A stretch of 64,000 nucleotides of DNA from JAENVU01 sp963756815 (GTDB lineage: Bacteria > Actinomycetota > Acidimicrobiia > IMCC26256 > JAENVU01): NCBI GenBank assembly GCA_963756815.1, contig CAVWPR010000016.1, positions 52,357 to 116,356 of the forward strand, given 5' to 3'. Positions 58,725-64,000 of this stretch are shown in pieces. How positions within the stretch are numbered: the first letter of the stretch is position 1; each line of letters starts with the position of its first letter. A program made the translations under genes and the position numbers. The notes under the pieces were generated by a model that was not told where the DNA came from, ran no database searches, and saw only the letters and a program-made list of their open reading frames with translations.

Positions 58725-59357
58725 ATGGCCACGGGCGACCAACGGATCGAGACCGAGGCGCAGCTCCGTGAGGTCATCGGGACGCCGACCGAGGTGGTGT
58801 GCTCGAAGGTCACCGACCGGCTCAACCCCCTGACCCGGCAGTACATCGACCGCTCGCCGTTCGTCTGCATCGCCACGTCGGACGCCGCCGGCAACTGCGA
58901 CCTGAGCCCCCGCGGCGACCCAGCCGGATTCGTCGTCGTCGTCGACGACCGCACGCTGCTGCTCCCGGAACGACCGGGCAATCGCATCGCCGACACCCTC
59001 ACCAACATCCTCGCCAACGCGCACGTCGGGCTCCTCTTCCTCGTGCCGGGTGTGACCGAGACGTTTCGTGTGAACGGCCGAGCCTCGCTCATCACCGATC
59101 AGGACCTGCTCGCGCCGTGCGCGGTCGAGGGCAAGGTCCCCAAGCTCGGGATCGTGGTCGAGATCGAGCAGGCGTACACGCAGTGCTCGAAGGCACTGCT
59201 GCGGTCCCAGCTCTGGGATCCCGAGCGCTTCGTGTCCGCAGCCGACATGCCGACGAACGGCGAGATCCACCGGGCCATCCGCGGGGGCGAGTTCGACGCC
59301 GCGGCCTACGACGCGGAGCGGGCCGAGCGCTACGCGCGGCGCGAGGGCTTCTACTAG
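58725..59357 (+). CDS. pyridoxamine 5'-phosphate oxidase-like FMN protein, MSMEG_1061 type
   Basis: 210 residues. IDRSPFVCIATSDAAGNCDLSPRGD, LLPERPGNRIADTLTNIL and VGLLFLVPGVTETFRVNG are the characteristic blocks of the split-barrel family represented by MSMEG_1061. Binds FMN; reaction not established. ATG 58725, divergent from the DUF6941-like gene with 122 bp between. Confidence 0.87.
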   Translation: MATGDQRIETEAQLREVIGTPTEVVCSKVTDRLNPLTRQYIDRSPFVCIATSDAAGNCDLSPRGDPAGFVVVVDDRTLLLPERPGNRIADTLTNILANAHVGLLFLVPGVTETFRVNGRASLITDQDLLAPCAVEGKVPKLGIVVEIEQAYTQCSKALLRSQLWDPERFVSAADMPTNGEIHRAIRGGEFDAAAYDAERAERYARREGFY

Positions 59358-59433
59358 GAGGCTCGAGGAGCCGCGGTGACCTTCAGCGGGAACACCAAGG
59401 TCGTCGGTTCGTGGCGATCGACCCCGGACGAGA

Positions 59434-59712
59434 TCAGATCCCGAGCAGTTGCGCCTTCTTCGCGGAGAACTCCTCGTCGGTGAGGATGCCCTGCGAGTGC
59501 AGCTGCGCGAGCTGGGTGAGCTCGGTGGTGACATCCGGTTCTGCCGGCGGCGCCGCGTACTGCTGGGGCGCCGGCTGGGCGTACTGCTGCTGGGCCTCGG
59601 CATCCTGGGCCGCGTACTTCTGCTGCTGGTGGTGCGACACGGCGCCGCCGACCGCGCTGGCCGTGCCCACGATGGCGGCGGTGCGCAGGATCGGACGTCC
59701 TCGTCGGAACAT
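59434..59712 (-). CDS. SHOCT-domain protein
   Basis: 92 residues. A basic start with one hydrophobic helix (LRTAAIVGTASAVGGAV), a Gln/Ala/Tyr-rich middle, and a C-terminal SHOCT motif LTQLAQLHSQGILTDEEFSA followed by KKAQLLGI. SHOCT modules serve oligomerization. It is next to the DUF6325 gene on the same strand, a pair seen often in actinobacteria. Confidence 0.85.
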   Translation of the reverse strand: MFRRGRPILRTAAIVGTASAVGGAVSHHQQQKYAAQDAEAQQQYAQPAPQQYAAPPAEPDVTTELTQLAQLHSQGILTDEEFSAKKAQLLGI

Positions 59713-59760
59713 GCTGGTCTCCTTCTTCGTGCCTGGTATTGGGATCCGGTCGGGTACCGA

Positions 59761-60180
59761 TCAGCCGGCGGCCGCGACCACCTCGTCCATGACTTCCTGC
59801 GGGATCCGGATGGACGCGACCAGCTCCCCGCCCGAGTTGACCACCGCGTCGCGGAACTTCGTGGCCCACACGTGCTCGAAGAGCAGGATCGCGGCGGACG
59901 AGTTCGGCGGGAGGTTCTCACCGAGGTCGGCGATGTCCTCCTCGGCGAGCAGCCCGCTCGGTTCGCCGACGTGCTCGCCGAACGCCGCGCTCGTTGCGTC
60001 GTCCACGTCACCGAGCTCGACGCCGACGACATCGCCCTCCGCATCCTTGGTGACGAAGACGAGGTCGAGGATGCGAATCTGTCCCGACTCCACCAGCTCA
60101 CCGAGGGCGGGTGCGATCTCACCCGTGAACTGATTGCCCGGAAACACGAACTCCAGGATCTCGACCGGTCCGATGCCCAT
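59761..60180 (-). CDS. DUF6325/DUF1269-like protein
   Basis: 139 residues. GPVEILEFVFPGNQFTGEIAPAL starts it, RILDLVFVTKDAEGD follows, and SAAILLFEHVWATKFRDAVV ends the core: the ferredoxin-like pattern of DUF6325. Unknown role; relatives occur with SHOCT proteins and stress genes. ATG 60180. It lies 48 bp upstream of the SHOCT gene. Confidence 0.82.
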   Translation of the reverse strand: MGIGPVEILEFVFPGNQFTGEIAPALGELVESGQIRILDLVFVTKDAEGDVVGVELGDVDDATSAAFGEHVGEPSGLLAEEDIADLGENLPPNSSAAILLFEHVWATKFRDAVVNSGGELVASIRIPQEVMDEVVAAAG

Positions 60181-60273
60181 GCTTGTCTCTCCTGACTGCC
60201 CGCCGACGTGCTTCGATTCGGGCGTCACCATAGGCCAGCACCTCACCCCGGCACCGCTCGACGAGAGGACCAC

Positions 60274-61025
60274 GTGGACAACGAAGAGGAGTGGGAACGC
60301 AACGCGCGGTGGTGGCAGCGCGAGTTCACGGCCGGCGCGGACCCGGAGTACGACGAGGTGATCCTCCCGATGCTGGCCCGCCACCTGGCCGGAGCGCGCC
60401 GCGTGGCCGACGTCGGGTGCGGTGAGGGCCAGGTCGCTCGCCGGGCCGCCGCGCAGGGGGCCGTCGTCACGGGCGTCGACCCCGCATGGTCGCAGGTGTG
60501 CGAGGCGCGCCGCCGGGGCGACGGCCCGAGCTACGTCCGGGCACGATCCGAGGCGCTGCCGTACCGGGACGCCACCTTCGACGCCGCCGTGGTGTGCGCG
60601 GCGCTGGAGCACGTCGACGACTACGAGACGGCGATCGGCGAGGTGGCGCGCGTCCTGGAACCCCACGGTCGGTTCGTGCTCGTGCTGTGCCATCCGTTGC
60701 TCCAGGCGCCGGGGAGTGGTTGGATCGACGACCGGATCCTGGGTGAGCAGTACTGGAGGGTGGGCAGCTATCTGCGACCCGACCGGCGCTTCGACGAGGT
60801 CGCCCCGGGGGTCCACCTCCTGTTCCACCACCGGCCGCTGAGCGCGTACGTCCATGCGCTCGGCGCGACCGGACTCGTCGTCACCGACATGGAGGAACCG
60901 CCACCACCCGCACGACTGCTCGCGGACCATTGGGACTACCCCGACGCGGCGACGATCCCACGCTGTCCTGCTCGATCGCCGCGACGCTCGCGCCGATGCC
61001 ATCGCGGTGTCCGCGACCCGAATGA
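60274..61025 (+). CDS. class I SAM-dependent methyltransferase (3' frameshift)
   Basis: About 250 residues. VADVGCGEGQVARRAAAQG is motif I, GVDPAWSQ motif II end, and VCAALEHVDDYETAIGEVARVL the later motifs of UbiE/BioC-like class I enzymes. GTG 60274 follows GAGAGGACC. A shift near 60958 disturbs the end; with it the stop TGA at 61023-61025 overlaps the start of the following gene (ATGA). Substrate unknown. Confidence 0.83.
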
Positions 61026-61675
61026 GCGACCTCGCCCACACGCTGATCCTCTGCGGACTGATCAGCGGTACCCAGCCCCTCACGCTCATGGGCCTCCTGC
61101 TCGTCCTCGGGAGCGCCACACCGCGGGCCAACGGGCTCGCGTTCGTCCTCGGTGCGTTCCTGATCCAGACCACCATCGTGGTCGCCGTCAGCGCGGTCTT
61201 CGGTGGGACCGTGCCCGCGACCTCCGGAGAGGGTCGCTCGTTCATCGCGCTGCGGATCGTCGTGGGACTCGCGCTGCTGGTGTTCGGACTGCTCCTCCGG
61301 CGTCCACCGGGCAAGCCGATCCCCGAGATCCCACGGGCGCTCGAGCGGCTGCAGCAGATGCGCCCGCGCCAGTCGTTCGTCGCCGGGATCCTCGTCGCGG
61401 ACTACCAGGGACCTGCGCTCGCGTCGTTCGCGCTCGCGTCGAGCTCACTCGCGTTCGGCGGTCGTCTCGCCGGTCTGGGCTTCTACACGCTCTTCGCCAG
61501 TGGCATCCCACTCGCCCTGATGCTGGTGACCACCCGCTCCGAGCGGGCGCGCCACCGCGTCACACAGGCCACCACGTGGGTGATGCGGCATCGCCGGGTG
61601 CTGGCCTCGTGGTTCGCGATCGTCGCGGGTGCGGCCCTCGTCGCCGACGGCGCGATCTCCTGGTTCACCGCCTGA
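61022..61675 (+). CDS. GAP-family (Sap/LysE-like) membrane protein
   Basis: 217 residues, six helices. SGTQPLTLMGLLLVLGS and the ARALE..-type loop with RPRQSFVAGI, and FYTLFASGIPLALML match the GAP family, named for mycobacterial proteins that help place glycopeptidolipid and sulfolipid at the surface. Coupled to the methyltransferase. A role in export of a methylated lipid is possible but not shown. Confidence 0.78.
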   Translation: MSDLAHTLILCGLISGTQPLTLMGLLLVLGSATPRANGLAFVLGAFLIQTTIVVAVSAVFGGTVPATSGEGRSFIALRIVVGLALLVFGLLLRRPPGKPIPEIPRALERLQQMRPRQSFVAGILVADYQGPALASFALASSSLAFGGRLAGLGFYTLFASGIPLALMLVTTRSERARHRVTQATTWVMRHRRVLASWFAIVAGAALVADGAISWFTA

Positions 61676-61762
61676 GTCGGGCGTCTCGCGCCTCGAAAGA
61701 AGATCGGGGTTTCGACCACTCTGCGTGGTGGTACCAATGCTCCTCGTGGGCTTCTTGACCTC

Positions 61763-62492
61763 GTGACCCCCCGCCGCTGGGCATCGATCGCGCTCCGGAT
61801 GCTCGTCGTCCTGGGGGGTACCGGCATCGTCCTGATCCTCGGGGCCGCGGCCGCGGGCGCCGCCGAGTCCCCCGCCCCGGCCGCCGGGATCCGGGTGCCG
61901 TCGATCCGCTCCGGCGAGCCGTCCACTCCGATCCCGGTCGCGGTCGCGCTGCCGCCGGTCGCGGTCCTCCCGACCGTGCCCACCGCGGGGACCTCGATCG
62001 ACCTGCCCGGTCTGACGGTCGGCATCGGTTCCGGCGGCGTGACCGTCGGCGTCGAGCCCCCGTCCGTCCCGACCCCGCTCGGCGACCTCCCGACGTTGCC
62101 GACGCCGGACATCGCCCCCACCGGCGACGGTCCGGGAGGCACCGGCCCCGCCCGCAGCCATCCCCGATACCTCCCCGGTCCGCGCCCCGACGGGCCGCTC
62201 GATTCGTCACGGTCACGGCCCGCGCGTCACGACACCCACGCGAACGACGGCGATCGCGTCACACGCGCCGAGGCCGCTCGCACCGTCGGTGCCCCGGACC
62301 GCGACCGCCGTCCTGGCGCTCCTCGGCCTCGCGGCCGGAGCCGAGCTCGTCCCGACCCACGCGTCACCCGACGCCGCGGTGCTCGGTGCAGTGCGCGCGC
62401 TCCGGGACCGTCTGCGTCTGGGTGCCGTCCGCACCCTCGTCGCGAGTGGCGTACCACCCGGCTTCGCGCTGCTCCTCGCGCGACCGGGCTAG
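61763..62492 (+). CDS. secreted or membrane-attached protein of unknown function (one frameshift)
   Basis: About 242 residues after correction near 62150. GTG 61763. Signal peptide (RMLVVLGGTGIVLILGAAAAGA), then a Pro/Val/Gly-rich low-complexity region with repeated IPV, LPT and PTLP units, then TATAVLALLGLAAGAEL and a C-terminal LRDRLRLGAVRTLVASGVPPGF. Family not recognised. It resembles the next gene's product in composition, so both may be wall proteins. Confidence 0.6.
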
Positions 62493-62579
62493 CTCCTTCT
62501 CCGCATTCGCGCCGTCGCGTCGCGACGGCCACGCCCCCCGGGCGCGACCTCATGCGCCCGAACGAGAAGGAGATCTCAC

Positions 62580-63599
62580 ATGTCTGTAGGTTCACTGCTC
62601 GCGCGCGCCTTCGCCTCCGTGGCGGTGGTCGGCGTCGCGATCGTCGGCCCCGTCACGGGTGCCGGCGCCGCCACCAACGACACCTCGACCGCTTCGGTCG
62701 GGGTCACGGTCGGGCTCGGATCGGGGCCGATCGTGACCATCGGCGGCACCCCCACGCGCCACCCGGGCATCACCGCCACCGTCCCGGTCGACGGCCACGT
62801 CGCCGCCACCGTGGGCACCCCGACGGCGGCGCCGGCGAACGCGCCGGTCGCCGCGACCGGGGCACCGGTCCTGGCACCGGCGGCGCCGGTGCTCGCGGTC
62901 GGCTCGCGGCAGCGGCTCGTCGACGCCGACGTCCGGCTCCACGCCTGCATCGCCGCCGCGCTGCTCGGCGGTCGTGCCCCCACCGGGTGCGGACTGCCGG
63001 TCGGGAGCCCGACGCCGAGGCTGGCCGACGCGCTGGCACGCGTCGGCGTGTGCGCTCGCGCCGCCGTCCTGGCGAGCGCGCCGGTGCGGCCGTGCGGTGC
63101 GACCACTCCGAACGGCTCCGCGAGCAACGCGGCGCCGCCGCCGGCGCTCGTCGGTCTCGACTCCGACGCACAGGTGTGTGCCGCGGCGACCGTGCTCGGT
63201 CTGGCCGATCCGTCCCGGTGCCCGACCGCGACCGGCGGCCCCGGTTCGACCGGCAACGGGTCCGGAACCACGGACGACGCCACCGACCCGGGCACGACCA
63301 GTGGCCCGTCCGTCGTCGATCAGACCGAGGTCTGTCTCGGTCTCGCCGTACTCGCGGCACGCGACGGCAACGCCTGTCACGCCGTCTCCGGTGAGCAGGT
63401 CGGGCACGGCTCGACGACCGGAACCACCGGCGCCGAGCCGCTCGCGCTCGCGACCGAGGCGGCCGGAGGATCCGACGACGGGAGCGGGATGCTCGCGTTC
63501 ACGGGTGCGGACAGCGTGCTGCTCGCCCTCGCGGGCGCCGGTTCCGTGGTCGGCGGCATCCTGATCCGCCGGGCGGCACGCGCCCGGCGGCTGGCGTAG
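62580..63599 (+). CDS. cell-surface protein with LPXTG-like sorting signal
   Basis: 339 residues, intact. Signal peptide (AFASVAVVGVAIVGPVTGAGA), a Thr/Val/Gly-rich N-terminal part, then three similar segments with cysteines (VRLHACIAAALLGGRAPTGC, AQVCAAATVLGLADPSRC, TEVCLGLAVLAARDGNAC): a Cys-pair repeat of about 75-95 residues. The end is LAFTG, a hydrophobic helix and a basic tail RRAARARR, a variant sortase signal. AGAAGGAGA precedes the ATG. Function unknown; surface-exposed repeat protein. Confidence 0.82.
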   Translation: MSVGSLLARAFASVAVVGVAIVGPVTGAGAATNDTSTASVGVTVGLGSGPIVTIGGTPTRHPGITATVPVDGHVAATVGTPTAAPANAPVAATGAPVLAPAAPVLAVGSRQRLVDADVRLHACIAAALLGGRAPTGCGLPVGSPTPRLADALARVGVCARAAVLASAPVRPCGATTPNGSASNAAPPPALVGLDSDAQVCAAATVLGLADPSRCPTATGGPGSTGNGSGTTDDATDPGTTSGPSVVDQTEVCLGLAVLAARDGNACHAVSGEQVGHGSTTGTTGAEPLALATEAAGGSDDGSGMLAFTGADSVLLALAGAGSVVGGILIRRAARARRLA

Positions 63600-63664
63600 T
63601 CAACCGGTGCCGGCGTCCGCGCGTGCGGGCGCCGGCACCACCGCCGACGCCCTTCGCTCCGACG

Positions 63665-63760
63665 TGCACGGAACAGGATTCGAACCTGTACGCCCCGTTG
63701 CGGGACCGGCGGGTTGAACCCTCGGCTGGCGCGTCTGCGGCACGCGTCGGAGCCCACTGC
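63665..63760 (-). tRNA. tRNA-like element with long variable arm, possible tRNA-Sec(UCA)
   Basis: On the minus strand the T arm ACAGG-TTCGAAT-CCTGT (63673-63689) is perfect, preceded by a variable-arm hairpin CCCG-CAA-CGGG and by GGGTTCAACCC, an anticodon-like loop in which TCA sits in TTCAA. This order and size fit a type II tRNA, and TCA would be selenocysteine. But the anticodon stem is imperfect, and neither acceptor nor D arm is clean: GCA(G)TGGG at 63753-63760 could pair with TCCGTGC only with a bulge. Alternatively GCTCCGACG/CGTCGGAGC (63745-63753, 63656-63664) pair over 9 bp. It may be a tRNA damaged by sequence errors or a tRNA fragment. Confidence 0.35.
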
Positions 63761-63790
63761 GACCGCCTGAGCAGGGACTTCGCGCGAGCA

Positions 63791-63824
63791 CGTGTCGACC
63801 GCGTCCACGTGTCGACCGCGTCCA
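63791..63824. repeat. 17-bp tandem duplication
   Basis: CGTGTCGACCGCGTCCA occurs twice head to tail (63791-63807 and 63808-63824). It lies just upstream of the tRNA-like element on its strand. Confidence 0.85.
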
Positions 63825-64000
63825 CGTCGCCCGACCCGTCGCGCCAAGTTCGTGAGCAAGGCGACAGCACCGCACCTGCGCCGATGGCGGCGCGTCCGCG
63901 TGGTGAAGGTCGTTGTTCTCGTCGAGGTTCTCCGTCTGGGTCCACCGGTACAGGTCACTCGCTGCGCCGGTCGGTCGAGGCCATCATCGCCGTCCCGCGC
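63825..64000. other. right edge, unassigned
   Basis: No gene is supported. A minus-strand stretch around 63880-63965 reads DLYRWTQTENLDENNDLHHA with strong G/C third positions and could be the start of a small gene cut by an indel, but no start or stop frames it. I leave it unassigned. Confidence 0.35.

Noticed and set aside
63880..63965. Small minus-strand gene at the right edge
   Set aside because: Good codon bias but no start, stop or family support within the window.

Overview
The window is very GC-rich (third codon positions almost all G or C) and uses many GTG starts and ATGA or GTGA gene overlaps. Gene content points to an actinobacterium, most plausibly a member of the Acidimicrobiia or a relative: Streptomyces-type ethylmalonyl-CoA pathway enzymes, MMPL exporter, DUF4395, DUF6325/SHOCT pair, sortase-signal proteins, Baeyer-Villiger monooxygenase, F420/FMN split-barrel proteins. 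There is no rRNA, prophage, integrase or CRISPR array. The taxon is an inference from gene content only.

Layout. 1-5.8 kb: two near-identical TetR genes in tandem, each followed by a different gene (an alpha/beta hydrolase; a GT39 membrane glycosyltransferase), then a leftward Baeyer-Villiger monooxygenase. 5.8-11.3 kb: leftward heterodimeric ABC exporter pair and an FtsH-like membrane AAA protease. 11.5-20 kb: DUF4395 protein, GH38 alpha-mannosidase, RmlC-like epimerase, flavin reductase, metallo-hydrolase, ABC-2 exporter, epoxide-hydrolase-like enzyme. 20-27 kb: SDR, MMPL transporter with a divergent TetR and palindromic operators, CDF metal exporter plus DUF305 protein, ScyD-like secreted protein. 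27-34 kb: mesaconyl-CoA hydratase, pirin, lipoprotein, PIG-V-like mannosyltransferase, acyl-CoA dehydrogenase, DrrAB-like ABC exporter. 34-47 kb: MarR and ABC exporter, SGNH hydrolase, methylsuccinyl-CoA dehydrogenase, GNAT, two membrane proteins, sarcosine-oxidase-like flavoenzyme, GH16 lipoprotein, malyl-CoA lyase, HD and MBL hydrolases. 47-54 kb: a DUF559 gene inside long inverted repeats, split-barrel protein, NlpC/P60 hydrolase, selD, an LPNTG surface protein and an esterase-thioredoxin fusion. 54-64 kb: HAD/phosphatase/enoyl-CoA hydratase operon, CBS-citrate synthase fusion, small conserved proteins, methyltransferase, GAP-family protein, two secreted proteins, a tRNA-like element.

How the genes fit together. 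Three enzymes of the ethylmalonyl-CoA pathway (hydratase 27.2 kb, dehydrogenase 37.6 kb, lyase 44.4 kb) are scattered within 18 kb, suggesting acetyl-CoA assimilation without a classical glyoxylate shunt; Ccr and Ecm are not here. Five export systems occur, three with adjacent TetR/MarR regulators and visible palindromes. selD with a tRNA-like element of possible UCA anticodon hints at selenium use.

Caution: about twenty genes are interrupted by one-base shifts, mostly in short G/C runs, while the reading frame continues with good family similarity. This looks like uncorrected sequence error rather than gene decay. I annotated these as single genes and flagged each break; stop and start positions of such genes are less certain.
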